Source: Sulfurisphaera ohwakuensis | GTDB taxonomy: Archaea > Thermoproteota > Thermoprotei_A > Sulfolobales > Sulfolobaceae | Reading direction: 5' to 3' | Assembly: GCF_009729055.1 (NCBI RefSeq) | Contig: NZ_CP045484.1 | Location: forward strand, 186,001 to 250,000 | Length of the DNA stretch: 64,000 nt | Shown here: one piece after another, positions 47,428-58,179 of the stretch | Numbering within the stretch: the first letter of the stretch is position 1 | How the letters are laid out: each line of letters begins with the position of its first letter | Notes under the pieces: generated by a model | What the model was told of the DNA's origin: nothing | The model's database searches: none | What the model saw: the letters and a program-made list of their open reading frames with translations, nothing else | Program-made: the position numbers and the translations under genes

Positions 47428-47694
47428 TCACGGATATTTTGCTTTACGTCCTATTATCCATGGTAAGACGAAGAAAATTAATGCAATTATCGTAAATAAT
47501 ATTCCAAATATAAATAGATAGGGTAATTGAGAAGGATTACCTGCTCCAAATACTATAGGTATGGGTCCTAAAAATACTACGCCAGCAAAGCCTCCATTTG
47601 TAGTTGTAGACACAGTAGTTGAGCTAATAGAAGCTAAAGTTAAAATGATTATACCTAGAAATATTAAACCTATTCCTGCATAGATTAGCTTCAT
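47428..47694 (-). CDS. Small membrane protein, DUF131/TIGR00304-like
   Basis: An 88-residue protein with two membrane helices (MKLIYAGIGLIFLGIIILTL and a C-terminal one near 60-80) joined by a loop. The loop contains GFAGVVFLGPIPIVFGAG, the conserved phrase of the archaeal DUF131 family. The function is unknown. It is transcribed away from TFB1. Confidence 0.78.
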   Translation of the reverse strand: MKLIYAGIGLIFLGIIILTLASISSTTVSTTTNGGFAGVVFLGPIPIVFGAGNPSQLPYLFIFGILFTIIALIFFVLPWIIGRKAKYP

Positions 47695-47765
47695 ATATAA
47701 TATTATTATTTTGTTATCCTTTAACTTTTATTCGGATTAATTTCTTCTATATTTATTAAATGCTA

Positions 47766-47836
47766 GAAAAGTTTATATATACGTATAAGCATAAAGTTTA
47801 TAAGGGGTTTTAAAAAGTTTCCCTCTTCTGGGTGGT
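47766..47836 (+). promoter_or_regulatory. tfb1 promoter and ribosome binding site
   Basis: Two TATA-like elements, AGTTTATATATACG (47769-47782) and AAAGTTTATAAGG (47793-47805), precede the gene. GGGTGG (47831-47836) lies four bases before the ATG. The nearer TATA would give a short leader of about 10-15 bases containing the Shine-Dalgarno site. Confidence 0.6.
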
Positions 47837-47839
47837 TTT

Positions 47840-48766
47840 ATGTCAGAAAGTAATAAATCTCAAGCTTCTGCTACTCCTTGTCCTCCAGATAAAATAGTTT
47901 TTGATGAGGAAAGAGGAGAGTATATTTGTACGGAAACTGGGGAAGTGATAGAAGAAAGGGCAATTGATCAGGGGCCCGAATGGAGGGCTTTCACTCCAGA
48001 AGAAAAAGAGAAAAGAAGTAGAGTTGGAGGTCCATTAAATCAGACTATACATGATATGGGTATATCCACTGTAATTGATTGGAAAGACAAAGACGCAATG
48101 GGTAGAACTTTAGATCCAAAGAGGAGATTAGAAGTATTAAGATGGAGAAAGTGGCAAATTAGAGCAAGAATACAATCTTCTATAGATAGAAACTTAGCAC
48201 AAGCAATGAATGAGTTAGAGAGAATAGGAAACTTGCTTAATTTACCAAAGGCTGTAAAAGATGAGGCTGCTTTAATTTATAGAAAAGCTGTTGAGAAAGG
48301 ATTAGTGAGAGGCAGAAGCATTGAAAGTGTTGTTGCAGCATCTATATATGCAGCTTGTAGAAGAATGAAGATGGCAAGGACATTAGATGAAATTGCTCAA
48401 TTTACAAAGGCTAACAGAAAAGAAGTAGCTAGATGTTATAGATTAATTTTAAGAGAATTAGATATTAATGTCCCTGTCAGTGATCCAAAGGATTATGTTA
48501 CTAGAATTGGTAGTTTGTTAGGCTTAAGCGGTTCTACAATGAAGATGGCAATAGATATTATTGAGAAAGCTAAAGAGTCTGGTCTAACGGCTGGAAAAGA
48601 TCCTGCTGGTCTGGCGGCTGCTGCAATTTATATAGCGGCCTTACTTAATGATGAAAGAAGAACACAGAAAGAGATTGCACAGATTGCAGGTGTTACAGAA
48701 GTAACTGTTAGAAATAGATATAAGGAATTAACACAAGAGTTAAAAATTCAAATTCCAAACCAATAA
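47840..48766 (+). CDS. tfb1: Transcription initiation factor TFB1
   Basis: General TFIIB homologue that bridges TBP-DNA and RNA polymerase. The 308-residue protein has an N-terminal ribbon, a B-reader ([24 protein letters not shown]) and two cyclin repeats (about 115-205 and 210-305). The second ends in the BRE-recognising helix with [20 protein letters not shown]. The ribbon keeps only CPPD and CTET instead of four cysteines, as I recall is also true of S. solfataricus TFB1, so zinc binding is reduced or altered. TFB3 at 6.7 kb is thought to act with it. Confidence 0.96.
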   Translation: MSESNKSQASATPCPPDKIVFDEERGEYICTETGEVIEERAIDQGPEWRAFTPEEKEKRSRVGGPLNQTIHDMGISTVIDWKDKDAMGRTLDPKRRLEVLRWRKWQIRARIQSSIDRNLAQAMNELERIGNLLNLPKAVKDEAALIYRKAVEKGLVRGRSIESVVAASIYAACRRMKMARTLDEIAQFTKANRKEVARCYRLILRELDINVPVSDPKDYVTRIGSLLGLSGSTMKMAIDIIEKAKESGLTAGKDPAGLAAAAIYIAALLNDERRTQKEIAQIAGVTEVTVRNRYKELTQELKIQIPNQ

Positions 48767-48812
48767 AATTTTAACTTTTTTCTTAGTTTAACTCTTTTTA
48801 TTTTCTTTCTTT

Positions 48813-49115
48813 TTATTCTATTATTATGATGTTAGATTCTGGGTAACCCATTTTCATAAGAAGTTCTTTTACTCTTTCTCTGTGATCTCCTTGTAATTCT
48901 ATTTTTCCATTTTTAACTGTTCCGCCTGCAGCAAGCTTTGATTTGAGTTCTGAGGCTATTTTCTTTAATTCTACATCAGAACCAGAAAGGCCTTCTATTA
49001 TTGTTACTTCTTTTCCATATCTTCTTTTTTCTACTTTTATTTTTATGAATTGTTCTTCTTTATTTAATTGTTCACAAATTTCGGGTGGTAGACCTCCACA
49101 CAGATTATCAGACAT
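48813..49115 (-). CDS. Translation initiation factor aIF1 (SUI1)
   Basis: A 100-residue SUI1-fold protein that monitors start-codon selection on the 30S subunit. It begins [17 protein letters not shown], followed by [38 protein letters not shown] and a terminal strand. ATG 49115 gives the family start; the frame reaches TTG 49121. It is transcribed towards TFB1. Confidence 0.94.
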   Translation of the reverse strand: MSDNLCGGLPPEICEQLNKEEQFIKIKVEKRRYGKEVTIIEGLSGSDVELKKIASELKSKLAAGGTVKNGKIELQGDHRERVKELLMKMGYPESNIIIIE

Positions 49116-49200
49116 TCTCAAAGATTTTTATTGTATTTGGGATTTTTCAACTTTTCTGTTAACAGTTAGGTTTTTAATTATGAGGTTTTTATTATCTCTT

Positions 49201-49347
49201 ATGGCAAAATATAGGTGTGGTAACTGTTGGAGAGAATTTGATGACGAACAATTAAGAGCTCTTCCAGGTGTGAGATGTCCTTATTGCGGCTATAAAATAA
49301 TCTATATGGTAAGAAAACCTACAGTGAAGGTTGTTAAAGCGATCTAG
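49201..49347 (+). CDS. rpo12: RNA polymerase subunit Rpo12 (RpoP)
   Basis: A 48-residue zinc-ribbon subunit of RNA polymerase, homologue of Rpb12: [14 protein letters not shown] then [18 protein letters not shown]. Upstream in-frame codons lack similarity, so ATG 49201 is the start. It overlaps the 3' end of the convergent ureohydrolase gene by 14 bases. Confidence 0.94.
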   Translation: MAKYRCGNCWREFDDEQLRALPGVRCPYCGYKIIYMVRKPTVKVVKAI

Positions 49348-50221
49348 CCTTATAAATCTGGGCAGATGTTTCTAAGATTATTCTGGCTCCTAATACTGAG
49401 GTTATTCCAGATGGATCATGAGGTGGTGAAACTTCTACTACATCAAAGCCTACAACTCTTTTATCTATTATAAGCGATATAATATCTAGTACTGTAGTTG
49501 GGTCTAATCCTTCAGGCTCTGGAGTAGCTACACCTGGAGCATAGGCAGGGTCTATCCCATCCATATCATATGTTACATAGATTTTTTCACAATCTCTGAA
49601 ATTGTTAACAATTTTCTTTGCAGTCTCTCTTACTCCTAATAATCTTATTTGGTGCGGTGTAAGGTAAGCTATTCCATTTTTATTTGCGTAATCTAATTCT
49701 TCTTTAGAGATAGCTCTTGTGCCTATTTCCATTATTTTAACTCCTTGTTCTGATATTCGTCTCATAACACAGGCGTGGTCGTATTTATAACCCATATATT
49801 CATCTCTAAGATCTAGATGTGCGTCAATACTAAGTACACAGTCTGCTTTAATTCCTTTTACAGTTCCTACAGTGACAGAATGTTCTCCACCTATACCTAT
49901 TATTATTTTTCCTTTTTCGGCAAAATAACTAGTTACGTCAGATATTCTTCTTATATTTTCTTCTACATCAGACGGATGCATTACTACATCTCCTACATCA
50001 TTAAATCCTACTTCTCCCATATCTATTCCAGTTCTTATAGAATAAAACTCAATAAATTGTGCATACTCTCTTATGGTAGATGGTGCAAATCTGGAACCGG
50101 GTCTGAAACTACTTGTTATATCTAATGGTAGACCAATTACAACAAATGGAGATGTTGGTTTATTAAATCCGGCAAATAATCTACTATTTTCATTTAAGTA
50201 TAATAACCTGCTATCTGACAT
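49334..50221 (-). CDS. speB: Agmatinase/arginase-family ureohydrolase
   Basis: A 295-residue manganese ureohydrolase. The three metal-binding signatures are [21 protein letters not shown] (a DAHxD variant) and [20 protein letters not shown]. The likely reaction is agmatine to putrescine plus urea, feeding the aminopropyltransferase at 27.2 kb. Arginase, guanidinobutyrase or formiminoglutamase activity is possible. It is divergent from glyS across about 40 bases. Confidence 0.88.
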   Translation of the reverse strand: MSDSRLLYLNENSRLFAGFNKPTSPFVVIGLPLDITSSFRPGSRFAPSTIREYAQFIEFYSIRTGIDMGEVGFNDVGDVVMHPSDVEENIRRISDVTSYFAEKGKIIIGIGGEHSVTVGTVKGIKADCVLSIDAHLDLRDEYMGYKYDHACVMRRISEQGVKIMEIGTRAISKEELDYANKNGIAYLTPHQIRLLGVRETAKKIVNNFRDCEKIYVTYDMDGIDPAYAPGVATPEPEGLDPTTVLDIISLIIDKRVVGFDVVEVSPPHDPSGITSVLGARIILETSAQIYKARSL

Positions 50222-50262
50222 GAGAGTAGAAATTTTTAATCTTGTTTATATGCTTATCTCGT

Positions 50263-51978
50263 ATGAGTGAGAAGTTAATTGAGTTGGCGAAAAGAAGAGG
50301 AATATTTTGGCCTTCATATGAAATTTACGGTGGTGTTGCAGGACTTTATGATATTGGTCCTATTGGTGTTAAAATAAAAAATAAGATTATTGAGTTATGG
50401 AGAAGATATTTTATCTATGATAATTCTGAGTTTGTAGTAGAAATAGAGACACCAATGATAACGCCTTATAAAGTATTAGAAGCTAGTGGTCATGTGGAAA
50501 ACTTTACAGATCCAATTGTTGAATGTACAAAATGTCATAAAATTTATAGAGCTGATCATCTTATTGAAGAATTGGCTAAAATAAATGTTGAGGGTCTTTC
50601 GCCATCAGAATTAGATAGAATAATTAGAGAAAAAGGGCTAAAATGTCCTGCTTGTGGTGGTGAATTGGGTGAGGTAAGATTATTTAATTTGCTTTTTACT
50701 ACAAATATCGGTCCATATGCTGGTAATCAAGGATTTTTAAGACCAGAAACAGCACAAGGAATGTTTACCTCATTTAAGAGAGTTTTTGAGGCATTTAGGC
50801 AAAAGTTGCCTTTAGGCATTGCACAAGTAGGTAGGGTCGCTAGGAATGAAATTTCTCCTAGGCAAGGTCTAATAAGAATGAGAGAATTTACCATAATGGA
50901 AGTAGAATTTTTCTTTGACCCAGAAAGTAATGTAAATCCACCTCTTGAAAAATTCGGCAATATGAAGCTTAATATCTTAAGGGGAGAAGACAAACTTAAG
51001 AATGAAAAACCGAAAGAATATAGTATTGAAGAACTTCTAAATGAGAAGATAGTATTGAATCCTTGGATGTTATATTGGATGGCTACTGCTGCTAAATTTG
51101 TCACCGCATTAGGTATGAAATCATATTATTTTGAAGAAAAATTACCTCATGAAAGAGCGCACTATTCTAAGCAAACTTTTGATCAAATTGTTGTTATAGG
51201 AGACGAAAAAGTTGAAATCTCCGGGCACGCATATAGAACTGATTACGATTTAAGTAGACATATGAAGTATAGTGGACAAGATATGACTGTTTTCAAAAAA
51301 TATGATAAGCCAAAAACTATAAAGAGAAAGATAGTTGTAATTAATAAAGATTCTCTAAATAAGGAAGATAAAGAATTTGTAAAGAATTTTATGAGTTTTA
51401 TATCTTCTAAGAAACCAGAAGAAATAGAGGAACTTATTAAGGCAAATGAGAAAGTAAATGGCAAAAACATATCTAGTTATGTAAAAATATTAGAGAAGGA
51501 AGAGAAAGTTAACGGTGAAAAAATCGTACCTCATGTAGTTGAGCCCTCTTTTGGTGTTGAGAGATGTTTATATCTAACTCTATTAAATGCTTATAAGGAG
51601 AAAGAAGGAAGGATAGTGTTATCATTACCTAAATATTTAGCTCCTTATGATGTTGCTGTATTTCCACTTTTAGAAAGGGAGGAGCTTATTAACAAGGCTA
51701 AAGAAGTATATAATCTCGTTAGAGAAAGATTTGATACAATTTTTGATGATTCTGGTAGTATAGGAAAAAGATATGCTAGAGCTGATGAAATTGGTGTTCC
51801 TTATTCTATAACGATTGATCCACAGACTTTAGTTGATAATTCTGTAACTATTAGAGACAGGGATACTTGGCAGCAAATAAGAGTTAATATTAACGATATT
51901 GTCTCGGTATTAGAAAGGTTGTTTAAGGGTGAAGAGTTTAATAAGGTAGGTAAAGTAATTAATAATGAAAATGAGTAA
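50263..51978 (+). CDS. glyS: Glycyl-tRNA synthetase
   Basis: Class II synthetase of the archaeal/eukaryotic dimeric type, 571 residues. [20 protein letters not shown] opens the protein. A zinc-like insertion ([14 protein letters not shown]), [31 protein letters not shown] (motif 2) and [12 protein letters not shown] (motif 3) follow, then an anticodon-binding domain. ATG 50263 was preferred to earlier in-frame codons because the conserved N-terminus begins there and a TATA element lies about 27 bases before it. Confidence 0.96.
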   Translation: MSEKLIELAKRRGIFWPSYEIYGGVAGLYDIGPIGVKIKNKIIELWRRYFIYDNSEFVVEIETPMITPYKVLEASGHVENFTDPIVECTKCHKIYRADHLIEELAKINVEGLSPSELDRIIREKGLKCPACGGELGEVRLFNLLFTTNIGPYAGNQGFLRPETAQGMFTSFKRVFEAFRQKLPLGIAQVGRVARNEISPRQGLIRMREFTIMEVEFFFDPESNVNPPLEKFGNMKLNILRGEDKLKNEKPKEYSIEELLNEKIVLNPWMLYWMATAAKFVTALGMKSYYFEEKLPHERAHYSKQTFDQIVVIGDEKVEISGHAYRTDYDLSRHMKYSGQDMTVFKKYDKPKTIKRKIVVINKDSLNKEDKEFVKNFMSFISSKKPEEIEELIKANEKVNGKNISSYVKILEKEEKVNGEKIVPHVVEPSFGVERCLYLTLLNAYKEKEGRIVLSLPKYLAPYDVAVFPLLEREELINKAKEVYNLVRERFDTIFDDSGSIGKRYARADEIGVPYSITIDPQTLVDNSVTIRDRDTWQQIRVNINDIVSVLERLFKGEEFNKVGKVINNENE

Positions 51979-52321
51979 GGATGAAAAAGAAGAGGAAAAG
52001 AAGGTTGATGTAAAATCGTTAGTAAATATTATACCTCCTGCATCTTCTTTAAAGAAGAGTAAAGCTCCGCCTAAAGAAAAGAGAGTGAAAATGAAAAAGA
52101 GACCAGATGTAGATCAAGGCATTATTTTAATTTCAAGTAAATTAGCCACAGAACTAGGAATAAGTGATGAGGCAGAGGTATCCATAAAGGGAAAAAGAGC
52201 TAAGTTTAAGGTTATTATTCAAGATGGATTGCCAGATACAGAAATTTATGGAAATGATGCAGACATGATAAAATTAGGTCTTGAGGATAACAGTACAGTG
52301 AGCGTGAGGGCTTCTAAATGA
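51965..52321 (+). CDS. Conserved crenarchaeal protein with lysine-rich N-terminus
   Basis: A 118-residue protein (or 116 from ATG 51971). The first 50 residues are highly charged and probably disordered. The rest ([56 protein letters not shown]) has the strand-turn pattern of a small double-psi or cradle beta-barrel. It overlaps glyS by 14 bases and the next gene by four. I do not recognise a named family. Confidence 0.7.
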   Translation: MKMSKDEKEEEKKVDVKSLVNIIPPASSLKKSKAPPKEKRVKMKKRPDVDQGIILISSKLATELGISDEAEVSIKGKRAKFKVIIQDGLPDTEIYGNDADMIKLGLEDNSTVSVRASK

Positions 52322-52716
52322 ATGAAAGTGATATAGAGATAGGTAGAGTTTTACTTCAATTTGACCAGGTTATTGAAGAACATAACTCTTATCTCGAGGA
52401 ACTAGAAAATTTAATAGAATTACCTAATGCTGAGACGGATAGAATTTATAGAATTTTAAAAAGAATGAGAAGAACTAGAAAGGAAATATTAAGTGGTATA
52501 TCAAATATAGTCAAGCATATAGCTAGTTCCAATGATAAAAAAATAAAAGAGGAGGCATTGGGTATTATGAATTATTTTTATGTTGTTGGAATTAAAGATG
52601 AGGAAAACGCTTTAAGAAAAGTTATGGAAATAGACTTGTCATTTAAAGAGGATGTAGAAAAAGATATTGAAATACTGGAAAAGATAAGGTCATTAGTGAT
52701 GCAATTTATTTATTAA
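52318..52716 (+). CDS. Alpha-helical hypothetical protein
   Basis: A 132-residue, almost wholly helical and strongly charged protein (EEHNSYLEELENLIELP, RILKRMRRTRKEILSGISNI). It overlaps the previous gene by four bases (ATGA). No catalytic motif, signal or membrane segment is visible. The operon glyS, barrel protein, this protein, PhoU-like protein and endA suggests a translation or tRNA connection. Confidence 0.65.
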   Translation: MNESDIEIGRVLLQFDQVIEEHNSYLEELENLIELPNAETDRIYRILKRMRRTRKEILSGISNIVKHIASSNDKKIKEEALGIMNYFYVVGIKDEENALRKVMEIDLSFKEDVEKDIEILEKIRSLVMQFIY

Positions 52717-52739
52717 CCATGAGTTACTTTGTATCATGA

Positions 52740-53369
52740 ATGAGTGTTCCAGAATTAAACATAGAGGAGCAAGTGCAAAATATATTAAATAATATATTGG
52801 ATCAGCTTAGATTATTATACCAACAATTTATGGAAAATGATGTGAATCATATGCAGATTTACTCTAAAATTGATGGATTAAAATCTGTAGTCGAAGATTC
52901 TAAATATAAACTGGGTGAATACATTATAAAAGTTAAAGAAGGAATAGAAACAGCAAGTTTATACTTAGATATACTAAATTATATAGAAAAAGTTTCGCAA
53001 AATTTAAGTGCAGTATCTTATAGATATACAGTTTTGCAAAGTAAAATAAAAATTGAAGATAAGATAATCCAATCGCTATTAATTAGTATGATAGAAAAAT
53101 TAATTGCTGCAACCAGTAATGCTCTTGAATCTTTTAGACTGTTATCTCTTAATACTAGAAAGTCAGCTGAAAAAGCTAGGAATATTATAAAAATAGAAGA
53201 AGAAGTAGACGATCTATATAGAAACTTTGAGTTAAAATTGTTTGAAAAAGAAAGTGAACTTGCATTTATGATGTTAACAAAAGACATAGGTGACAGATTA
53301 GAAGATTGTGCAGACTTATTACGTGATACCGCAAATAATATACTTTACATTAGCTATCTAAGGGAATAG
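52740..53369 (+). CDS. PhoU/DUF47-like helical protein
   Basis: A 209-residue helical-bundle protein. The C-terminal segment [20 protein letters not shown] fits the repeated D-R-x-E-D-x-x-D motif of DUF47/PhoU-type proteins, which bind metal clusters and sit with phosphate or other transporters. No transporter gene is adjacent. A second ATG at 52736 is out of frame. It ends one base before endA. Confidence 0.6.
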   Translation: MSVPELNIEEQVQNILNNILDQLRLLYQQFMENDVNHMQIYSKIDGLKSVVEDSKYKLGEYIIKVKEGIETASLYLDILNYIEKVSQNLSAVSYRYTVLQSKIKIEDKIIQSLLISMIEKLIAATSNALESFRLLSLNTRKSAEKARNIIKIEEEVDDLYRNFELKLFEKESELAFMMLTKDIGDRLEDCADLLRDTANNILYISYLRE

Positions 53370-53370
53370 A

Positions 53371-53913
53371 ATGATAGGTGAATTAGTAAAAGATAAGATT
53401 CTTATAAAAAATATTGAAGATGCTAGATCAATTTATAAAATGGGATATTATGGTAAGCCTATTGGTATTTCAAAGCCTAAATCTGCTGAAGAAATAAATT
53501 CTGAACTAATATTATCTTTAATAGAAGGAGTATACCTGGTTAAGAAAGGTAAGTTAGAGATTGTTTCAAATGGTGAAAGATTAGATTTTGAGAGATTATA
53601 TCAAATAGGAGTTACACAAATTCCTAGATTTCGTATACTCTATAGTGTTTATGAGGATTTAAGAGAGAAAGGATATGTAGTAAGATCTGGAATTAAGTAT
53701 GGTGCAGACTTTGCCGTTTACACCATAGGTCCTGGAATTGAACATGCTCCTTATTTAGTTATAGCTCTTGATGAGAATTCTCAGATCTCATCTAATGAGA
53801 TTCTAGGATTTGGAAGAGTTTCACACAGTACCAGAAAAGAACTTATTTTGGGTATTGTTAATTTAACTAACGGAAAAATAAGATACATAATGTTTAAATG
53901 GTTGAAGATGTAA
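53371..53913 (+). CDS. endA: tRNA-splicing endonuclease catalytic (alpha) subunit
   Basis: A 180-residue catalytic subunit that cuts bulge-helix-bulge motifs in tRNA and other precursors. An N-terminal domain is followed by the nuclease domain with catalytic triad Tyr117 (FAVYTIGPG), His125 (IEHAPY) and Lys156 (STRKEL). It agrees almost residue for residue with the crystallised S. tokodaii enzyme as I recall it. Its partner EndB is at 7.3 kb. Confidence 0.96.
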   Translation: MIGELVKDKILIKNIEDARSIYKMGYYGKPIGISKPKSAEEINSELILSLIEGVYLVKKGKLEIVSNGERLDFERLYQIGVTQIPRFRILYSVYEDLREKGYVVRSGIKYGADFAVYTIGPGIEHAPYLVIALDENSQISSNEILGFGRVSHSTRKELILGIVNLTNGKIRYIMFKWLKM

Positions 53914-53951
53914 TATGATTATAGGCTTAATAAAAATTGGGTGATAAATAA

Positions 53952-54344
53952 TTGAATCCCAGAGACGGCACCTTTAGGCAAAAACCTAGCTTTAATGCTG
54001 ACGAGCCAAAACCTATGCCTTTAGGAGAAAAATGTAATTATCTCTGTCCTTATTTTAGATGTAATAAAAAAGCACTTAATATACAGAAGAAATATATTAA
54101 AGGGACTCCTCAAAAAATTGGATATTGTATGTGGGTTGGAGATATATGTATAACCGGTGATTGTCAATACGCTTACTGTGAAAAAAGGGCCTTATTGCCC
54201 GGTAATAAATGTGCTTTTGCCATAAAGAGGAATGAAAACGGGGAAGATATGGAGAGAGAGTTAAAGAAAGAAGAAGAATATGATAGTAAAATGAAAGATA
54301 TATTGTCTAAGAGGTTTGGTCACAAGGGATATGATTTGCTGTAG
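53952..54344 (+). CDS. Cysteine-rich protein of unknown function
   Basis: A 130-residue protein with at least eight cysteines concentrated in residues 28-90 ([35 protein letters not shown]). This suggests one or two zinc or iron-sulfur sites, followed by a charged helical tail. TTG 53952 is preceded by GGTGA (53940-53944). The 3' end overlaps the convergent ubiX by 38 bases. No family is recognised. Confidence 0.65.
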   Translation: MNPRDGTFRQKPSFNADEPKPMPLGEKCNYLCPYFRCNKKALNIQKKYIKGTPQKIGYCMWVGDICITGDCQYAYCEKRALLPGNKCAFAIKRNENGEDMERELKKEEEYDSKMKDILSKRFGHKGYDLL

Positions 54345-54945
54345 CAGTGTGCCAATGTTTATATAAGGAATTAGATATTTTTAACAAATCAAGAATTTTT
54401 CCTACAACAAAGTTTATCAAATCATCAACACCTTGTGGTGAATGATAGAAAGCTGGGGATGCGGGCATAATTATTCCTCCAGCTTTAGAAACCTTTAGAG
54501 CATTTTGTAATTCTATAGTCCCTAGGGGTGTTTCTCGTATTACTAAGATTAGTCTTTTTCTGACTCTTAAAAAATTAAGAGCTGTTCTAGATAATAAATT
54601 AGACGCGATTCCATTAGCAATTTCTGCTAGGGTTTTTATGCTACATGGTACTATGACCATTCCTCTTGTTTCTACTATATGACTTGAACTAGAAGGAGGA
54701 GCCTCTATTTGATCTTCGTCATAAATAATAGAGTCTTGAGCTTTAAAGAAAGAGTCCAAATCAATATCACATTCTATTTTAGCTACTTTTTTTGCTTCTT
54801 TGCTTAAAATAACTTCAGTTTTGTAACCCAACTCTTTTAGTGCCTTAACTGTTCTTATACCATAAATTATTCCGCTAGCACCACTTATACCTACAATAAC
54901 TGTCCTTTTCTTGTCCCTACTTTCTGTTCTTGTCTCCTTATCCAT
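54307..54945 (-). CDS. ubiX: Flavin prenyltransferase UbiX
   Basis: A 212-residue flavoprotein that makes prenylated FMN, the cofactor of UbiD decarboxylases. Motifs are [16 protein letters not shown], the [20 protein letters not shown] segment and [16 protein letters not shown], with [10 protein letters not shown] near the end. ATG 54945 is favoured by a GGTGA four bases upstream inside the preceding zinc-finger gene. No ubiD is in the window. Confidence 0.92.
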   Translation of the reverse strand: MDKETRTESRDKKRTVIVGISGASGIIYGIRTVKALKELGYKTEVILSKEAKKVAKIECDIDLDSFFKAQDSIIYDEDQIEAPPSSSSHIVETRGMVIVPCSIKTLAEIANGIASNLLSRTALNFLRVRKRLILVIRETPLGTIELQNALKVSKAGGIIMPASPAFYHSPQGVDDLINFVVGKILDLLKISNSLYKHWHTATANHIPCDQTS

Positions 54946-55097
54946 TCCCTCACCCAATTATTATAACATTGTTTACTACAAAAAACCCATGGCTTATTAT
55001 TGCAGCATGTTTTAACTACTATAGGATTATCTCTTATTATTTTGCCACACCAGCTACAGTGTAATTGGTTCACTTTTGTGTCTAACTGAAAAGGCAT
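54891..55097 (-). CDS. Small zinc-binding protein (TRASH-like)
   Basis: A 68-residue protein with CSWCGK near residues 14-19, the pair CC in VVKTCCNN and [16 protein letters not shown]. This is the spacing of TRASH/MYM-type treble-clef fingers. It overlaps ubiX by about 55 bases on the same strand, so the two are co-translated. It may be a metal-sensing or protein-binding module; the function is not known. Confidence 0.65.
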   Translation of the reverse strand: MPFQLDTKVNQLHCSWCGKIIRDNPIVVKTCCNNKPWVFCSKQCYNNWVREWIRRQEQKVGTRKGQLL

Positions 55098-55175
55098 AGA
55101 TGTTAATTTGGGTTATAAAATAAATAGATTTTTCATAAAAATGCTATATTAGCCAGTTTATAATCTACTTAATTC

Positions 55176-55976
55176 ATGGATTCCAATTCAATAAAGGTTA
55201 AACAAGTAGATGAGGTTAAAATAAGTAAATACATTTTGAAGTATACTTTTCAAGACTGGGAGGATATAGTAGAAAGTGACGTAGTTATAGTAGGGGCTGG
55301 TCCTTCTGGAATGACTGCTGCATATTACTTAGCTAAAGCTGGTCTAAAAACTGTAGTTTTTGAAAGAAGATTAAGTTTTGGTGGTGGTATTGGTGGCGGT
55401 GCTATGTTATTTCATAAGATAGTTATTGAATCACCAGCTGATGAAATATTGAAAGAAATGAAAATTAAATTAAACAAAGTTGAAGAAGGAGTTTATATAG
55501 TGGATTCAGCGGAATTTATGGCAAAGTTAGCAGCTTCAGCTATTGACGCTGGAGCTAAGATCATTCATGGAGTAACAGTGGATGATGTAATATTTAGAGA
55601 AAATCCTCTAAAAGTTGTAGGAGTTGCAGTAGAGTGGACTGCAACACAAATGGCTGGGTTACATGTAGATCCCTTATTTATTTCAGCGAAAGCTGTTGTT
55701 GATGCTACTGGTCATGATGCTGAAGTAATTTCTGTTGCTGCAAGAAAAATTCCGGAATTAAACATAGTTATTCCTGGGGAAAAATCTGCATATAGTGAGA
55801 TAGCTGAAGAATTGACCGTAGAAAATACCGGTATGGTTGCACCTGGTTTATATGCTGCTGGTATGGCTGTGACTGAAGTGAGAGGATTACCTAGAATGGG
55901 TCCTATCTTTGGTGCTATGGTCTTATCTGGTAAAAGAGTGGCTGAAATAATTATAAAAGATCTCCGTTACTCTTAA
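55176..55976 (+). CDS. thi4: Thiazole synthase Thi4 family, His-type
   Basis: A 266-residue flavin-dependent enzyme making the thiazole moiety of thiamine from NAD and glycine. The dinucleotide site [20 protein letters not shown] and [11 protein letters not shown] are clear, as are the late [20 protein letters not shown] and [12 protein letters not shown]. At the place where yeast Thi4 has its sulfur-donating Cys205, this protein reads GLHVDP with His163. That is the variant which in Methanocaldococcus uses iron and free sulfide catalytically instead of sacrificing a cysteine. Confidence 0.92.
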
Positions 55977-56002
55977 AGCCTATTATTATATTTTTTATTT
56001 CG

Positions 56003-56365
56003 ATGAGTGAAGTACAACAAACTAAAATAAAGATTTCAGAAAAAGCTGAGGGTATAGTTGAAAGGGATATAAAAAATAATGTAATTGGTAGAAGAGAATT
56101 ATATATTAAAGTTTTTCATATTGGTAGTGGAACGATATCAAGGAAAGATATGATTAAAGCAATTGCATCAAGTTATGGAGCTCAAGAAGATCTTGTGGTA
56201 ATAAAGAAAATTCATACACTTTACGGTGCAGGTATTAGCTATGTTAGAGCGAATATATATAATGATAAGAAAACTTTACAAGAGTTTGAACCTCAATATT
56301 TAATAGGAAGAGATACTGGTCAAAAAGTAAAGAAAGGTGGTAAAGGTGCCCAAAAACAAGGATGA
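56003..56365 (+). CDS. rps24e: 30S ribosomal protein S24e
   Basis: A 120-residue protein: [20 protein letters not shown], then [20 protein letters not shown] and [20 protein letters not shown], followed by a basic C-terminus. It is followed by S27ae with overlapping coding sequence, an order common in archaea. Confidence 0.95.
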
Positions 56366-56537
56366 AAGTCAAAAAGCTATAGTTAGAACCTATTATATAA
56401 TAGAAGGAGATAAAATTAAACTTAAAAATAAAAAATGTCCTAGATGCGGTAGTATTATGGCTCATCATATGAAACCTGTTGAGCGTTGGGCTTGTGGGAA
56501 GTGTGGTTACACTGAGTTTATAGGTAAAGGGAAATGA
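56346..56537 (+). CDS. rps27ae: 30S ribosomal protein S27ae
   Basis: A 63-residue zinc-ribbon ribosomal protein ([22 protein letters not shown]). In archaea it is not fused to ubiquitin. GTG 56346 gives [10 protein letters not shown] and has AGGTGG six to eleven bases upstream; the frame also permits GTG 56337. It overlaps S24e by 20 bases and Kae1 by four. Confidence 0.93.
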
Positions 56538-57544
56538 ATGTTTTAGGGATCGAATCTACTGCTCATACTTTTGGGGTAGGTATAGTTTCTGATGATGATA
56601 GTGAAATAAGAATATTATCAAATGAAAGGGATACTTTTGTCCCTAAACAAGGTGGAATGAAACCTAGTGATTTGGGTAGGCATCATTCTGAAGTTGCACC
56701 AGAAGTATTACAAAAGGCCTTAATAAAGGCTAATTTGAGCATAAGAGATATTAATTATATAGCAGTTTCTTTAGGTCCTGGTATAGGGCCAGCATTAAGA
56801 GTAGGAGCTACAATAGCTAGAGCATTATCTTTAAAATATGACATTAAACTTGTACCCGTAAATCATGGAATTGCCCATATTGAAATAGGAAGATTTACAA
56901 CTAGATCTAAAGATCCTTTAATCTTGTATCTTTCTGGAGGGAATACTATAATAACAACTTATTTAGATGGCAAGTATAGAATTTTTGGTGAAACGTTAGA
57001 TATAGCATTAGGAAATATGTTAGACACATTTGTTAGAGAAGTAGGGCTAGCTCCTCCTTATATTGTAAACGGTGTTCATCAAATAGATTTATGTGCAAAT
57101 AAAGGTGGGAATTTTATTGAGTTACCATATATAGTAAAGGGTCAGGATATGTCTTATAGTGGTTTGCTAACTGCTGCTTTAAGAGCGACAAAAAATAATA
57201 GACTTGAAGATGTATGTTATAGTGTTAGGGAAGTGGCTTTTGATATGTTATTAGAGGCTACTGAAAGAGCATTAGCATTGACTGGAAAGAAAGAAATTCT
57301 TGTTGTTGGGGGTGTTGCAGCTAGTGTAAGCTTAAAGACTAAGTTGTATAATCTTGCGAAAGATTGGAATGTTAAAGTAAAAATAGTTCCACCAGAATAT
57401 TCTGGAGATAACGGGGCAATGATAGCTTTTACTGGTTTACTTGAGGCAAGGCACGGAGTTACAATTCCAGTAGAAAAAAGTATTATTAGACCTAGATGGA
57501 GAGTAGATCAAGTAGATGTGATATGGAGATTATCAGAGAATTAA
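56534..57544 (+). CDS. kae1: KEOPS subunit Kae1, tRNA threonylcarbamoyltransferase
   Basis: The catalytic subunit that transfers the threonylcarbamoyl group to A37 of ANN-decoding tRNAs. The 336-residue protein starts [18 protein letters not shown] and has the metal-binding pair His111/His115 in VNHGIAHIE. Further motifs are GGNTIITTY and LYLSGG-like strands, and the terminal [11 protein letters not shown]. The ATGA junction with S27ae and the 22-base overlap with Bud32 show tight coupling. Confidence 0.96.
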   Translation: MNVLGIESTAHTFGVGIVSDDDSEIRILSNERDTFVPKQGGMKPSDLGRHHSEVAPEVLQKALIKANLSIRDINYIAVSLGPGIGPALRVGATIARALSLKYDIKLVPVNHGIAHIEIGRFTTRSKDPLILYLSGGNTIITTYLDGKYRIFGETLDIALGNMLDTFVREVGLAPPYIVNGVHQIDLCANKGGNFIELPYIVKGQDMSYSGLLTAALRATKNNRLEDVCYSVREVAFDMLLEATERALALTGKKEILVVGGVAASVSLKTKLYNLAKDWNVKVKIVPPEYSGDNGAMIAFTGLLEARHGVTIPVEKSIIRPRWRVDQVDVIWRLSEN

Positions 57545-58179
57545 AGAGAGGAGCAGAGTCCATAATTTATGAAGGATATTTTGCGGGTATTCACGCTATA
57601 TTTAAGAAAAGAATATCTAAATCTTATAGAGATCAAAAACTTGATTATAAAATTAATAGTGAAAGGACTAAATTGGAAGCTAGATTAATGTATTCAGCTT
57701 TAAAAAATGGTATCAATGTTCCAGCATTATTACTTGTTGATCCTTATGAATACTTAATTGTCATGGAATATATAGACGGATTTCCTGTGAAAGAAATAGT
57801 TCCTAAGTATAAAGATGATAATTTAATCCGAATTGGTGAAATGATAGGGGAAATTGCTGGAAAACTGCATAAATCTGGAATATCACATGGAGATTTCACT
57901 ACAAATAATCTTATATACACTACCGATAATGAGATATTTTTAATAGATTTTGGACTATCTAAGAGAAGCGATGATATTGAAGATTTCGCAACAGATGTAC
58001 ATGTTTTTTTAAGGAGTTTAGAAAGTGTTCACTATGAATTTAAAGATATAATTTTCAAAGGTTTTGAAAAAGGCTATTCTAAATTTATGGATTTTAAGAG
58101 TATTATGAATACAGTGAAACAAATAAGAATGAGGGGAAGATATGTTGAAGAGCGTAGAAGTAAACGTAATAACGTCTAA
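57523..58179 (+). CDS. bud32: KEOPS kinase/ATPase Bud32
   Basis: A 218-residue minimal atypical kinase that activates Kae1. Starts [20 protein letters not shown], a shortened glycine loop. [28 protein letters not shown], the catalytic [10 protein letters not shown] and the metal DFG-type [11 protein letters not shown] are present, as is the terminal [14 protein letters not shown] 57523 is the family start; earlier in-frame codons lie within Kae1. In some euryarchaea it is fused to Kae1, here the genes only overlap. Confidence 0.95.
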   Translation: MEIIRELKRGAESIIYEGYFAGIHAIFKKRISKSYRDQKLDYKINSERTKLEARLMYSALKNGINVPALLLVDPYEYLIVMEYIDGFPVKEIVPKYKDDNLIRIGEMIGEIAGKLHKSGISHGDFTTNNLIYTTDNEIFLIDFGLSKRSDDIEDFATDVHVFLRSLESVHYEFKDIIFKGFEKGYSKFMDFKSIMNTVKQIRMRGRYVEERRSKRNNV

